Source: Streptomyces sp. cf386 (GTDB taxonomy: Bacteria; Actinomycetota; Actinomycetes; Streptomycetales; Streptomycetaceae). Taken from it: a stretch of 64,000 nucleotides of DNA. Shown piece after piece: positions 55,300 to 64,000 of the stretch (its first letter is position 1; each line of letters starts with the position of its first letter). The position numbers and the translations under genes are program-made. Under the pieces are notes generated by a model that saw nothing but the letters and a program-made list of their open reading frames with translations, was not told where the DNA came from and did not search any database. The stretch lies in contig NZ_FNHV01000005.1 in NCBI RefSeq assembly GCF_900103585.1, positions 248,001-312,000 on the forward strand, read 5' to 3'.

Positions 55300-56304
55300 G
55301 TGAGCCGACAAGTGCGCCAACACACACCGTCCGACGAACAGGTGGCGGCCCTGGTCCACGACGCCGCGGCCGCCCCGTCGATGCACAACGCGCAGCCCTG
55401 GCGCTTCCGCTATTTCCGGGGCACCCGCACGTTCGAGCTGCGTGCCGACTTCGAGCGCGCCATGCCGCACTCCGACCCCGAGACCCGCGGCCTTCATCTC
55501 GGCTGCGGCGCTGCCCTGTTGAACCTGAGGATCGCCGTGGTCCACGAGGGCTGGCACCCGGAAACCCGGCTGCTACCCGACCCCACCGACCGGGCGCTGC
55601 TCGCGAGCGTGCAGTTGACCGGCTCCGCGGGCGACGAGGGCGATCTCGGCGCGCTGTATCCGGCGATCCATCAACGGCACAGCAGCCGCTACCCGTTCGA
55701 GGAGACGGAGATCCCCGAGACCGTGCGGGAAGCTCTCGGTACGGCCGCTCAAGATGAGGGAGCAGACCTGTCGTTCCCCAGTTCATGGCATCTGCAGGAC
55801 GTACTGGAACTGGTCCAGGAAGCCGAAGCGCGAAACATCACCGATCCCGGCAGCGACCAGGACCTGGCGCAGTGGACCCAGACCGATGCCCCCTCGGTGA
55901 ACACCGCCGACGACGGAGTCCCGCAGTACGCCTTCGGTCCGCGCAAGCGCGGGGGCAGGGCCCCCATGCGCGACTTCGCCGGCGCCCGGCAAGTGGCGGG
56001 ACGAGACGCCGCGGACTTCGAACGCAACCCTCAACTGGCCCTCGTCAGCACGGTCCACGACCGCCCGGAGGACTGGCTCCGCGCCGGCCAGGCCATGGAA
56101 CGCGTCCTGCTGCTGGCCACCCTCAGGGGTCTGTCCAGTTCCTTCGCCACCCAGCCCTTCGAATGGACGGACCTGCGCTGGCCGCTGCGCGACCCGGCGT
56201 CCGGTACGGGCTACCAGCAGTTGCTGCTGCGTCTGGGATACGGGCCCAAGGGCCCCCGCACACCGCGCCGCCCGGTGACGGAGGTACTCGACATCCAGCC
56301 CTGA
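55300..56304 (+). CDS. Acg-family nitroreductase-like protein
   Basis: 334 aa from GTG 55300 (GAGGGGAGGCTCCG before it). DAAAAPSMHNAQPWRFRYF at the N-terminus, RHSSRYPFEETEIPETVREAL mid-protein, and DWLRAGQAMERVLLLATLRGLSSSF and RLGYGPKGPRTPRRPV at the end. Paralogue of the gene at 12661. The family has two fused nitroreductase halves that bind FMN; enzymatic activity is uncertain. It follows the triple-domain gene by 57 bases on the same strand and may be co-transcribed. Confidence 0.9.
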   Translation: MSRQVRQHTPSDEQVAALVHDAAAAPSMHNAQPWRFRYFRGTRTFELRADFERAMPHSDPETRGLHLGCGAALLNLRIAVVHEGWHPETRLLPDPTDRALLASVQLTGSAGDEGDLGALYPAIHQRHSSRYPFEETEIPETVREALGTAAQDEGADLSFPSSWHLQDVLELVQEAEARNITDPGSDQDLAQWTQTDAPSVNTADDGVPQYAFGPRKRGGRAPMRDFAGARQVAGRDAADFERNPQLALVSTVHDRPEDWLRAGQAMERVLLLATLRGLSSSFATQPFEWTDLRWPLRDPASGTGYQQLLLRLGYGPKGPRTPRRPVTEVLDIQP

Positions 56305-56327
56305 CCATGCCCAACCACGTGCTCAGA

Positions 56328-57005
56328 TCACCGCGCGGTCTCCGGTCGGTCCGGGGCGGTGTCCTCGCCTCTGAGCCGGGATTCGACGTCCACCACGCCC
56401 TCCACAGCGCGGACGAGGCGCTCGGCAACCCAGACCAGCGAGGTGTCCTGGACCCGTCCGCGAAGCGTGACGACCCCGTCGTGCACGGACACGTGGATGG
56501 TGTGACTGAGTGCGGGGAACAGGTACGACACCACGGTGCGGCGGACTTCCTCCGCAATGTCCTCGTCAGACCGCAGAAAGACCTTCAGCAGGTCGGCACG
56601 GCCGACGATGCCCTGCAGCCGGTCCTCGTCATCGACCACGGGCAGCCGTTTGAGGCGCTTCACGGCCATGATCCGGCTTGCCTGGGCCAGGGTGACGTCG
56701 GGATGGACCGTGACCGCGGGAGTGCTCATGAGTTCCTCAGCGGTCACCGCACCCGCCTTGGCGAAATCGGACGGGCGCCGGACCTGTTCGGAGCGGGTGA
56801 GGTCGCCCTCCCGGAACTCCTCCTTGAGCAGCAGGTCGGCCTCGGAGACCACACCGATGACCCGCCCGTCGCCCTCCACGACCGGTACGGCACTGACCTT
56901 CCACTGCTCCATCGCCCGCACGATCTCCTTGAACCGCGCGTCCCGTCCGACGGCCACCACGGGCAGGGTCATCACATCACTCACGATGTGCGGAGTGTCA
57001 GGCAT
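56328..57005 (-). CDS. CBS-BON domain protein
   Basis: 225 aa from ATG 57005; an ATG eight codons upstream is less likely. CBS motif 1 (VSDVMTLPVVAVGRDARFKEIVRAM ... GRVIGVVSEADLLLK), CBS motif 2 (AEELMSTPAVTVHPDVTLAQASRIM ... DRLQGIVGRADLLKVFL), BON domain (IHVSVHDGVVTLRGRVQDTSLVWVAERLVRAVEGVVDV). Same architecture as the protein at 53530 but more divergent. Convergent with the nitroreductase (23-base gap), divergent from the USP at 57210. Confidence 0.9.
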   Translation of the reverse strand: MPDTPHIVSDVMTLPVVAVGRDARFKEIVRAMEQWKVSAVPVVEGDGRVIGVVSEADLLLKEEFREGDLTRSEQVRRPSDFAKAGAVTAEELMSTPAVTVHPDVTLAQASRIMAVKRLKRLPVVDDEDRLQGIVGRADLLKVFLRSDEDIAEEVRRTVVSYLFPALSHTIHVSVHDGVVTLRGRVQDTSLVWVAERLVRAVEGVVDVESRLRGEDTAPDRPETAR

Positions 57006-57094
57006 GTCCTGGGTCCTTCGGGGGCGCACCGGAGGAGGTGGTTCGGCTGTATGTCTCCAGCATCACCGCATCTCGGTGTACCGCAATCCGACCG

Positions 57095-57110
57095 AGGGCC
57101 GCCCGGGCCG
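57095..57110. promoter_or_regulatory. OsdR/DosR-like box
   Basis: AGGGCCGCCCGGGCCG lies 90 bases before the CBS-BON start and 100 bases before the USP start, in their divergent gap. Confidence 0.4.
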
Positions 57111-57209
57111 AGAGCTGGTCCGTATCCGTATGTCGCGGCGGTCCGCGGCCGGTGCGACGGTAGTCACAGGGGGTCTCTCAGCAGCCGGACGGATAAGGCG
57201 GTGGCGGCG

Positions 57210-58085
57210 ATGGAACTCCCGCTGGTCGTGGGCGTCGACGGATCGGACTCAAGTCTGCTGGCGGTCGACTGGGCGGTGGACGAAGCGGCACGCCACGGGC
57301 TGCCGCTGCGCTTGCTCTACGCCTCCCTCTGGGAGCGTTACGAGGGAAGCCGGCCGTCCCTCAGCACCGATCGTCCTGCTGAGGAGGTCATGGTGCAGCA
57401 CATCATCGCCTCCTGCACGGAACGTGCCCGGCTTCGCAATCCCGAGGTGAAGGCGTCGGGCGAGGCACTTCCCGACGATGCCGTGTCCGTGCTGCTGGGG
57501 GCAGGGCACGAGGCGTTCGCCCTGGTCACGGGCTCCCGCGGGCGCGGCGAGTTCGCCGGGCTGCTGCTGGGGTCGGTCAGCCTCGCGGTGGCGGCTCGCG
57601 CAGTGTGCCCGGTCATCGTGGTCCGTGGCTCGGAGCGGAACCTTCGAGGATCCTTCGGCAGGGTCGTGGTGGGCGTCGGCGACTCGACCGACGGCGAGGG
57701 CGCCGTACGGTTCGCCGCCCGCGAGGCCAAGGCGCGCGGCTGTGCCCTGACGGCCGTACGGACCTGGCGCAGCCCGGCTCACGAGCACGCAGACCTTCCC
57801 CTGATCGCGGACGACGCCACAGGGGCGCATGAGGAGCAGGCTTCCAACCGCCTCACCGACGCGCTCCGAGAGACCGTACAAGAGCACCCCGAGGTCGAAG
57901 TACACCGTCGGCCGGTCGAAGGCCCCGCCCACCGCGTCCTGCTGAAGGCATCGACCGATGCCGACCTGATCGTCGTCGGCGCACTGCGCCGCCACGGTCA
58001 CTTCGGTCTGCAACTCGGCAGGGTCGCTCACGCCTTGCTGCACCACTCCGAGTGCCCGGTCGCCGTCATTCCGCAAAGAGTCTGA
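57210..58085 (+). CDS. Universal stress protein, tandem UspA domains
   Basis: 291 aa. Domain 1 has LVVGVDGSDSSLLAVDWAVDEAARHG and VTGSRGRGEFAGLLLGSVSLAVAARA, a canonical ATP-binding loop. Domain 2 has VVVGVGDSTDGEGAVRFAAREAKARG and IVVGALRRHGHFGLQLGRVAHALLHH. Closest to the USP at 49579. Only a weak ribosome site (AAGGCGG) precedes ATG 57210. Fifty-eight bases separate it from the GH65 gene downstream, so they may be co-transcribed. Confidence 0.92.
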   Translation: MELPLVVGVDGSDSSLLAVDWAVDEAARHGLPLRLLYASLWERYEGSRPSLSTDRPAEEVMVQHIIASCTERARLRNPEVKASGEALPDDAVSVLLGAGHEAFALVTGSRGRGEFAGLLLGSVSLAVAARAVCPVIVVRGSERNLRGSFGRVVVGVGDSTDGEGAVRFAAREAKARGCALTAVRTWRSPAHEHADLPLIADDATGAHEEQASNRLTDALRETVQEHPEVEVHRRPVEGPAHRVLLKASTDADLIVVGALRRHGHFGLQLGRVAHALLHHSECPVAVIPQRV

Positions 58086-58143
58086 GGTTTCGCCGCGCGG
58101 GCCAGGGCTCCCACGGTTTCTCAAGGAGAGAGCAGGGCGGCGG

Positions 58144-60543
58144 ATGTCGGAGTGGACGTGGCAGTGGGAGGGCTACGACCCCGTGGCCGAGCGGTTGCGT
58201 GAATCGCTCTGCACGCTCGGCAACGGCTACTTCGCCACGCGGGGCGCCGTGCCCGAGTGCCGGGCGGGTTTGGTGCACTGCCCGGGAACCTATGCGGCCG
58301 GGTGCTACGACCGCCTGGAGTCGACCGTGGCGGGGCGACAAGTGGTGAACGAGGACCTGGTCAACCTCCCGAACTGGCTGCCCCTGCGGTTCCGTCTGCG
58401 CCGCGCCGCGGGGCCGTGGGGCCCGTGGTTCTCCCCCGACGCGCACGCCCTCCTGGACCACCGGCACACCCTGGACCTGTGTCACGCCACACTCACCCGC
58501 TCATTCCGCCACCGGGACGACCAGCGGGGCATGCTCGGCGTTGAGCAGACCCGCCTGGTGCACATGGGGGACCCACACCTGTCTGCGCTGCAGACGGTCT
58601 TCACGGCCGAGGACTGGTCGGGAGAGATCGAGATAGAGTCCTGTCTCGACGGCGAGGTGATCAACAGCAATGTTCACCGCTACCGCGCCCTCAACCGGCG
58701 CCATGTGACCCGTGTACGGACAGGGACACAGGAGCCCCACACGGTCTGGCTGAGCTGCCGGACCAGTACTTCGGACATCGGTGTCGCCATGGCCGCCCGG
58801 ACGGTCGCCGTCGGCCGGCCGACGGCCTTGTCGGAGCTTCGACCGGCCCGCCGCCGTGCCGTCCACCGCCTGGTGGCCCCGATCGCTCCCGGCCGACCCG
58901 TCGCCGTGGAGAAGACCGTGGCGCTGCACACCTCACGCGACACGGCGATCAGCGACCCGCTCGGCGAAGCGGTCGACCGGGTGTCCACCGCGGCGGGCTT
59001 CCCGGCCCTGCTGGACTCCCACGTCGCCGCTTGGGAGCGGCTGTGGCGGCACGCGGACATCCAGGTGCCGGACCAGGCCGGTCGCATACTGCGCTTCCAC
59101 CTCTTTCACGTCCTGCAGACGCTGTCACCGCACACCGCGGATCTCGACGTGGGCGTACCGGCGCGCGGGCTGCACGGCGAGGCGTACCGGGGGCATGTCT
59201 TCTGGGACGAGCTGTTCGTCCTGCCGTATCTCAACCTGCACTTCCCGGAGGTCTCCCGGGCGCTGCTGAACTACCGCCACCGGCGGCTTCCGCGGGCCTG
59301 CCGGGCGGCTGCCGCGATCGGCCGGGCCGGGGCGATGTATCCGTGGCAGAGCGGCAGCGACGGCCGCGAGGAATCCCAGGGGTGGCATCTCAACCCCCGC
59401 TCCGGGCGCTGGCTGCCGGACCACTCCCGGCTCCAGCACCACGTGGGCTCGGCGATCGCCTACAACGTGTGGCAGTACTGCGAGGCCACCGGCGACACCG
59501 AGTTCCTGCACACCAAGGGCGCCGAGATGCTGTTGCAGATCGCCCGCTTCTGGGCGGACAAGGCCGTCTACGACGACAGCCTCGGACGGCACCGCATCAG
59601 GGGCGTGGTCGGCCCCGACGAGTACCACGACGCCTACCCGGGTGCCGCGCGGCCGGGACTGGACGACAACGCGTACACCAACGTCACCGCCGCCTGGGTC
59701 CTCACCCGCGCCCTGGACCTGCTGCGCCGCCTCCCCGCCTGGCGCCGGGAGGAACTGTTCGATCGCATCCGGCTGGACGGCGACGAACTCCCGAAGTGGG
59801 AGGAGATCTCCCGGCGGCTGCGAGTGCCGTTCCACCAGGGCGTCATCAGCCAGTTCGAGGGCTACGACGACCTCGCAGAGCTCGACTGGGCCGCCTACCG
59901 GGCGCGCCACACCAGCATCCGGCGGCTGGACCGGATCCTCGAGGCCGAGGGCGACACGGTCAACCGCTACAAGGCGTCCAAACAGGCCGATGTCCTCATG
60001 CTCGGCCACCTGTTCTCGCCCGCCGAGCTGCGGACCCTGTTCCGGCGCCTCGGGTACGACCTGGACGATGAGGTCTGGCGCCGGACCGTCGACTACTACC
60101 TGCAGCGCACAAGCCACGGCTCCACACTCAGCGGGCTCGTTCACGGCCTGGTCCTCGCCAGGGCCAGGCGAGCGGAGGCGTGGAGTTACGTCCAGGAGGC
60201 CCTGGAGGCAGACATCGCCGACATCCAGGGAGGCACAACCGGCGAAGGCATCCACCTTGGGGCGATGGCCGGAACCCTCGACCTGGTCCAGCGGGGTCTG
60301 ACGGGACTGGGGACACGCGAGGACGCCCTGTGGCTGGACCCGGTGCCTCTTCCGGCGCTCTCCGAGTACGGATTCTCGCTGCGTTACCGCGGTCACTGGG
60401 GTGTCGGCATACGGCGCCGGAGCGGACAGCTGGAGATCAGCGTGCCCGACTCGGAAGAGTCACCGATCCGCGTGGTGCTGGCCGACCGGGCGGTCACCAT
60501 CGCGCCCGGGGAGACCTGCACGCTCATGCTGCCGACGAGTTGA
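58144..60543 (+). CDS. Glycoside hydrolase family 65 protein (trehalose/maltose phosphorylase type)
   Basis: 799 aa. GH65 architecture: N-terminal beta-sandwich (about 1-270, ESLCTLGNGYFATRGA), linker, (alpha/alpha)6 barrel with LHGEAYRGHVFWDELFVLPYL and the general acid Glu493 in VVGPDEYHD, then KASKQADVLML (phosphate-binding region in phosphorylases) and TLSGLVHGLVLARA, plus a C-terminal beta domain. It would split a disaccharide such as trehalose, maltose or kojibiose with phosphate; which one is not readable. The DosR-regulated Rv2006 carries a GH65 domain. ATG 58144 follows AAGGAGAGAGCAGGGCGGCGG. Confidence 0.9.
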   Translation: MSEWTWQWEGYDPVAERLRESLCTLGNGYFATRGAVPECRAGLVHCPGTYAAGCYDRLESTVAGRQVVNEDLVNLPNWLPLRFRLRRAAGPWGPWFSPDAHALLDHRHTLDLCHATLTRSFRHRDDQRGMLGVEQTRLVHMGDPHLSALQTVFTAEDWSGEIEIESCLDGEVINSNVHRYRALNRRHVTRVRTGTQEPHTVWLSCRTSTSDIGVAMAARTVAVGRPTALSELRPARRRAVHRLVAPIAPGRPVAVEKTVALHTSRDTAISDPLGEAVDRVSTAAGFPALLDSHVAAWERLWRHADIQVPDQAGRILRFHLFHVLQTLSPHTADLDVGVPARGLHGEAYRGHVFWDELFVLPYLNLHFPEVSRALLNYRHRRLPRACRAAAAIGRAGAMYPWQSGSDGREESQGWHLNPRSGRWLPDHSRLQHHVGSAIAYNVWQYCEATGDTEFLHTKGAEMLLQIARFWADKAVYDDSLGRHRIRGVVGPDEYHDAYPGAARPGLDDNAYTNVTAAWVLTRALDLLRRLPAWRREELFDRIRLDGDELPKWEEISRRLRVPFHQGVISQFEGYDDLAELDWAAYRARHTSIRRLDRILEAEGDTVNRYKASKQADVLMLGHLFSPAELRTLFRRLGYDLDDEVWRRTVDYYLQRTSHGSTLSGLVHGLVLARARRAEAWSYVQEALEADIADIQGGTTGEGIHLGAMAGTLDLVQRGLTGLGTREDALWLDPVPLPALSEYGFSLRYRGHWGVGIRRRSGQLEISVPDSEESPIRVVLADRAVTIAPGETCTLMLPTS

Positions 60544-60596
60544 TCCACGGCGGTGGGCGTGCCGGGCTCCGCGTCTGCCGCGTGATCCGTCAGTTT

Positions 60597-60610
60597 GGGG
60601 CCTGGGCTCC
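60597..60610. promoter_or_regulatory. OsdR/DosR-like box (weak)
   Basis: GGGGCCTGGGCTCC, flanked by TTT and GAAA, lies 46 bases before the ion-channel start. The match is imperfect. Confidence 0.3.
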
Positions 60611-60655
60611 GAAAGCGGGGCTCCGCGCCGGGTGACAGTGCTGTGGGAGACGTGC

Positions 60656-61534
60656 ATGAAGTGGTTGGTCTCGCTGGTCGGTGCCGGGCTCGTCATGGTC
60701 AGCCTGCGGGACCTTTTCCACACTCTTTGGCACCCCACCCGCCACGGCGGCCTGAGCCGCCTCGTGATGACAGCGATGTGGCGGCTGGCCCGGCGCTTTC
60801 GTGCGCGCAGACGAGTGGTCGGGCTTGTCGGACCGCTCGCCATGGTGACGGTGGTGGGCATGTGGGCCGGGACCGTCATCATCGGCTGGGCCGTCGTCTA
60901 CTGGCCACACATGCCGGAGTCGTTCACTTTCTCTCCCGGTTCCAAAGCGGCACGGGAGCCGGCAATGCTCGACTCCCTGTACCTCTCCCTCGTCACGGTG
61001 GCCACCCTGGGCCTGGGAGACATCGCACCCGACGAGGGCTGGCTGCGCCTGGTCTCACCGCTGGAAGCGCTCATCGGCTTCGCCCTCCTGACGGCTACAG
61101 TCTCCTGGGTGCTGGAGATCTACCCCGCGCTGACCCGCAGGAGGGTCCTCGCCATCCGGCTGGCGCTGCTGCGCGACGCAGGCCCGACGACCGGACAACT
61201 CGACTCCACCGCGGGAGCCCTGCTCCTGGACAGCCTGGCCACCGAAGTCGTACGCGTCCGCATCGACTTCACCCAGTACGCCGAGGCGTACTACTTCCAT
61301 GACGGCGAGGACCACTCGTCACTGGCGGCCATGGTGGGCTACGCCACCGCCCTCGCCGAGCGCGGACAAGCCGCGCGACGGTCAGAGGTACGACTGGCCG
61401 GTGACCTGCTCGCCGGTGCGCTGGCAGACCTCGCCGCCATCCTTGACCAGCGTTTCCTCCACACGGGAGGACCACCGGCGGAAGTGTTCGCCGCGTACGC
61501 CGCCGACCATGGCCGCGGCCGTGCGCAGCCCTGA
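60656..61534 (+). CDS. Two-helix ion channel-type membrane protein
   Basis: 292 aa. Helices at about 5-20, 58-83 and 130-150 surround a pore region with the filter TLGLGD (117-122) instead of the K+ channel TVGYGD. The C-terminal 140 residues are cytoplasmic and helical with no recognised RCK or cyclic-nucleotide domain. Selectivity for K+ is uncertain because the tyrosine is replaced by leucine. ATG 60656 follows GGGAGACGTGC. It follows the GH65 gene by 112 bases. Confidence 0.8.
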   Translation: MKWLVSLVGAGLVMVSLRDLFHTLWHPTRHGGLSRLVMTAMWRLARRFRARRRVVGLVGPLAMVTVVGMWAGTVIIGWAVVYWPHMPESFTFSPGSKAAREPAMLDSLYLSLVTVATLGLGDIAPDEGWLRLVSPLEALIGFALLTATVSWVLEIYPALTRRRVLAIRLALLRDAGPTTGQLDSTAGALLLDSLATEVVRVRIDFTQYAEAYYFHDGEDHSSLAAMVGYATALAERGQAARRSEVRLAGDLLAGALADLAAILDQRFLHTGGPPAEVFAAYAADHGRGRAQP

Positions 61535-62042
61535 GCGAGGGTGCCCTCTGCGATGGCGGGATCCGTCGTCCACGGGGTATCCGGGTTCACCCGGGAGCGG
61601 TTGATGGCGCCCGGAGCACAGAACCGTTCGGACATGGCTCTGCCATGGCACGTCACGGCGCTGATCCTCGGCCCCACCCAGCTGGGCGTGACACTTGGCT
61701 CCCAGGCTCGTCCTGGCGCCTCACCAACCCGTTCGTGCTGGTAGCCGGCTGCCCGGCACTGCGCCTCCAGGCAGCCGGAGTCTGTCTCCCGCTGCAACAA
61801 GACTTGTTGGCACGGAGCCACTTCCGCCCACCGACCTGGCATTCGCACCGCGCTGTCGGGCCTCGGCCCCATGTCGACATGCAGCCATGGAGCCCGCCAC
61901 CGCTCGGGTGACGTGCCCGCCTGTCCCCCGGCATGCGCGCAGGAGGCGAAGAACCCAAACTGTTCTGGAGGAGTACCGGTCGGGGCGAGCCAGGCTCCCA
62001 GGGCTCTCCCCGCGCGGACAACGACGCTCGAAGGAGACGGCC
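61535..62042. other. Intergenic region without a recognised gene
   Basis: About 500 bases with open frames on both strands but no family, start signal or conserved motif that I recognise. A weak palindrome, GGGCCTCGGCCCC, lies at 61858-61870, about 170 bases before the Hrp1-like gene. Confidence 0.5.
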
Positions 62043-62462
62043 ATGCCCACTGCCCGGGAGATCATGCACAGCGGTGCCACCTGCATCCGGGAGAACGAGA
62101 CGCTTCAGGACGCGGCACTCAGGATGAAGGAACTGGACGTCGGAGCCCTCCCGATCTGCGGCGAGGACGACAGACTCCACGGGATCATCACGGACCGCGA
62201 CATAGTGGTGAAGTGCCTCGCCAAGGGCAAGGACCCCCGGACGGTGACCGCGGGCATGCTCGAACAGGGCAAGCCGATCACGATCGACGCCGGGGCCAAT
62301 GCCGACCAGGTCCTCCATGCAATGGAAGAGCACAGGATCAGGCGGTTGCCCGTCATCGACAACCGTCGCCTCGTCGGCATGATCAGCGAGGCGGACCTCG
62401 CACGTCACCTGCCCGAGGACCAGGTGGGCCACTTCGTCGAGGTCGTCTGCGCGACCGCCTGA
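62043..62462 (+). CDS. Hypoxic response protein 1-like CBS protein
   Basis: 139 aa consisting of one CBS pair: TAREIMHSGATCIRENETLQDAALRM, VGALPICGEDDRLHGIITDRDIVVK, then ITIDAGANADQVLHAMEEHRIRRLPVID and LVGMISEADLARHLPE. Length and blocks match M. tuberculosis Hrp1 (Rv2626c), one of the most strongly DosR-induced proteins; Hrp1 forms zinc-containing dimers. Start ATG 62043 follows GAAGGAGACGGCC. It converges on the formate dehydrogenase-type gene, with 17 bases between stops. Confidence 0.93.
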   Translation: MPTAREIMHSGATCIRENETLQDAALRMKELDVGALPICGEDDRLHGIITDRDIVVKCLAKGKDPRTVTAGMLEQGKPITIDAGANADQVLHAMEEHRIRRLPVIDNRRLVGMISEADLARHLPEDQVGHFVEVVCATA

Positions 62463-62479
62463 CCGACCGGCGGACGCGA

Positions 62480-64000
62480 TCATCCCGCCGTCACTCGTAC
62501 CGCCGTGACCTTGTACTCGGGACAGGATGTGACGGTGTCCGCGTGTTCGGAGGTCAGGCGGTTCACCCCACTCGCGGGGAAATGGAACGAGCAGAACACC
62601 TGCCCTGGAGCTGTTTGTTCGCCGACCCTGGCGATGAGCCGGGCTTGGCCGTGCCGACTCTCCACGGTGACCTGCGCCCCGTCTCGGACGCCGTATCGGA
62701 CGGCGTCGTCGAGGTGCAGGTCGAGGAAGTCGACCGGGTCGAGCGCGAGGTTGGCGCCGCGGCGGGTCATGCTGCCGGAGTTGTAGTGCGCCCAGCGCCG
62801 CCCGGTGACCAGGACGAGCGGATAGGCGTCGTCGGGGTTTTCCCCGGGTGGGAGATAGGGCGCCGCGGCGAGGTGGGCCCGCCCGTCCGGCGTGGCGAAC
62901 TGTTCCTCGTAGAGCTTGGCCTGCCCCGGCCGACCGGGGTCCGGGCAGGGCCACGGCACCGCGCCCTCCCGGTCCAGCCGCTCGTGCGAGAGACCCGCGA
63001 AGACGGGTGCGACCCGACCCGACTCGGCCAGGGCGTCAGCCGGAGCCGAGCAGCCCAGGTCAGCTCCCATCAGCACGGCGAGGGCGCGTACGACGTCGAA
63101 GTCGCTGCGTGCCTCGCCCGGCGGGTTCACGGCCGGGCGGACCCGCTGGAACCGGCGGTCGAAGTTGACGAATGTGCCGTCCTTCTCCAGCCAGGACGCG
63201 ACCGGCAGCACGATGTCGGCGTGGCGGGCGGTCTCGGACAGGAACAGTTCGTTGCACACCACGAGTGGGCACGCGTCCAGGGCCTCGGCCACCCGGTTCG
63301 CGTCGGGATCGGTGGCGCAGACGTCCTCTCCGATGACCCACAGCGCCCGCAGCTCCCCCGCCCGTGCCGCGGCGAACATGTCCGGGATCCGCATGCCGGG
63401 CCGTTCGGGGACCCGTACACCCCACACCGCCTCGGCCCGCGACCGCACCGCGGCGTCGGTCACCTTCCCGTAGCCGGGCAGCAAGTCGGGCAGCGCCCCC
63501 ATGTCGGAGGCGCCCTGGACGTTGTTCTGGCCGCGCAGCGGGTTGACGCCGTGCCCGCGGTGGGTGCCCACGGCACCCCGCAGGATCGCCAGGTTGGCCA
63601 GTGACCGCACCCCGTCCGTGCCGTGCAGGTGCTCGGTGACGCCCAGACCGTAGACGATCGCGGGCTGCCGGGCACGGCCGTACAGTCGGGCGGCGGCGAT
63701 CAGGTCCGCGGCGGGCACCCCGGTGATGTCCGCGACCCGGTCGGGCGGGTAGTCGTCCAGGAGGTGGGCGAGCTCTGGCAGGCCGGTGGCCCGCTCGCGC
63801 AGGAACTCCTCGTCGGTCAGTCCTTCGGCGAGCAGGACGTGGGCGAGACCGTGGAAGAGCGCCACGTTGGTGCCGGGGCGGGGCCGCAGGTGTACGTCGG
63901 CGTGCAGAGCGAGGCCCACGGCACGGGGATCGGCGACGACCAACTTGGCCCCGCGCAGGACCTGCCGGATCAGGCGTGCTCCGACCACCGGGTGGGCTTC
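62480..64000 (-). CDS. Molybdopterin oxidoreductase, formate dehydrogenase alpha type (partial)
   Basis: At least 506 residues; the 5' end lies beyond the window. From the edge it reads EAHPVVGARLIRQ and LRGAKLVVADPR, then LHADVHLRPRPGTNVALFHGLAHVLL, HRGHGVNPLRGQNNVQGASDMG, LWVIGEDVCATDPDANRV, ELFLSETARHADIVLPVASWLEKDGTFVN and a C-terminal dinucleotide-binding domain (RRWAHYNSGSMTRR, HFPASGVNRLT). These are FdhF/NarB-type blocks; GQNNVQG is typical of formate dehydrogenases. The iron-sulphur and Sec/Cys ligand region is outside the window, so formate is the likely but unproven substrate. Confidence 0.88.
   Translation of the reverse strand, partial: EAHPVVGARLIRQVLRGAKLVVADPRAVGLALHADVHLRPRPGTNVALFHGLAHVLLAEGLTDEEFLRERATGLPELAHLLDDYPPDRVADITGVPAADLIAAARLYGRARQPAIVYGLGVTEHLHGTDGVRSLANLAILRGAVGTHRGHGVNPLRGQNNVQGASDMGALPDLLPGYGKVTDAAVRSRAEAVWGVRVPERPGMRIPDMFAAARAGELRALWVIGEDVCATDPDANRVAEALDACPLVVCNELFLSETARHADIVLPVASWLEKDGTFVNFDRRFQRVRPAVNPPGEARSDFDVVRALAVLMGADLGCSAPADALAESGRVAPVFAGLSHERLDREGAVPWPCPDPGRPGQAKLYEEQFATPDGRAHLAAAPYLPPGENPDDAYPLVLVTGRRWAHYNSGSMTRRGANLALDPVDFLDLHLDDAVRYGVRDGAQVTVESRHGQARLIARVGEQTAPGQVFCSFHFPASGVNRLTSEHADTVTSCPEYKVTAVRVTAG

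Overview
The window is very GC-rich, uses actinobacterial codon and start-codon patterns (many GTG starts, purine-rich Shine-Dalgarno sites), and all recognisable proteins look like those of a Streptomyces or a close relative. No tRNA, rRNA, CRISPR array or intact transposon was seen. The gene content resembles a dormancy/hypoxia island: the counterpart, spread over about 60 kb, of the DosR (DevR) regulon of Mycobacterium tuberculosis and the OsdR regulon of Streptomyces. Evidence for this is the set of families present: seven tandem-domain universal stress proteins (one broken), CBS and CBS-BON proteins including an Hrp1-like protein, Acg-type nitroreductases, PPOX flavin-binding proteins, an Hsp20, a DUF1876 protein, Rv1733c-like membrane proteins, a site-2 protease with CBS domains, a CtpF-like P-type ATPase, a nicotinate phosphoribosyltransferase, a GH65 enzyme and a DevS-like GAF-GAF histidine kinase.

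Layout. 1-4.5 kb: remnant of pntB, the histidine kinase, GAPDH and a recombinase remnant. 4.5-7.2 kb: an MFS exporter, then degraded DNA with a potassium-channel remnant. 7.2-19.7 kb: stress and redox genes with central carbon genes (zinc alcohol dehydrogenase, a phosphofructokinase predicted to use pyrophosphate, class I fructose-bisphosphate aldolase). 19.9-27 kb: DUF2180 protein, site-2 protease, and a copper module (SHOCT protein, cupredoxin-P1B-ATPase-YHS fusion, DUF6153 protein, multicopper oxidase) with two CsoR-like operators. 27.3-32.5 kb: USP, P2-type cation ATPase and two TrkA proteins. 32.5-40.4 kb: a complete nine-gene V/A-type ATPase operon on the minus strand. 40.6-49.3 kb: CBS-BON protein, an operon acs-E1alpha-E1beta-E2-ACP on the minus strand, a second zinc alcohol dehydrogenase and a USP. 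49.6-62.5 kb: USP, an Rv1733c-like/pncB/DUF1876/hsp20 gene string, CBS and nitroreductase genes, GH65 enzyme, ion channel, Hrp1-like protein. The window ends inside a molybdopterin formate dehydrogenase-type gene.

Regulation. A GC-rich palindrome close to GGGCCGNNCGGCCC recurs about 20 times, nearly always 50-170 bases before a gene or operon start. One copy, GGGACTTTCGGCCC at 50470-50483, is close to the mycobacterial DosR box as I recall it. I infer one response regulator of the OsdR/DevR type controls most of the window. It is not encoded here, although a possible cognate kinase is.

How the genes may work together: the set is consistent with low-oxygen survival, with pyrophosphate-saving glycolysis, pyruvate or acetoin oxidation, formate oxidation, ion homeostasis (V/A-ATPase, P-type ATPases, TrkA, channel), NAD salvage, and protein/ribosome protection. 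Several members are decayed (pntB, a USP, a CBS-BON gene, a small membrane protein, a recombinase, a channel), which suggests that the island is redundant and being remodelled.
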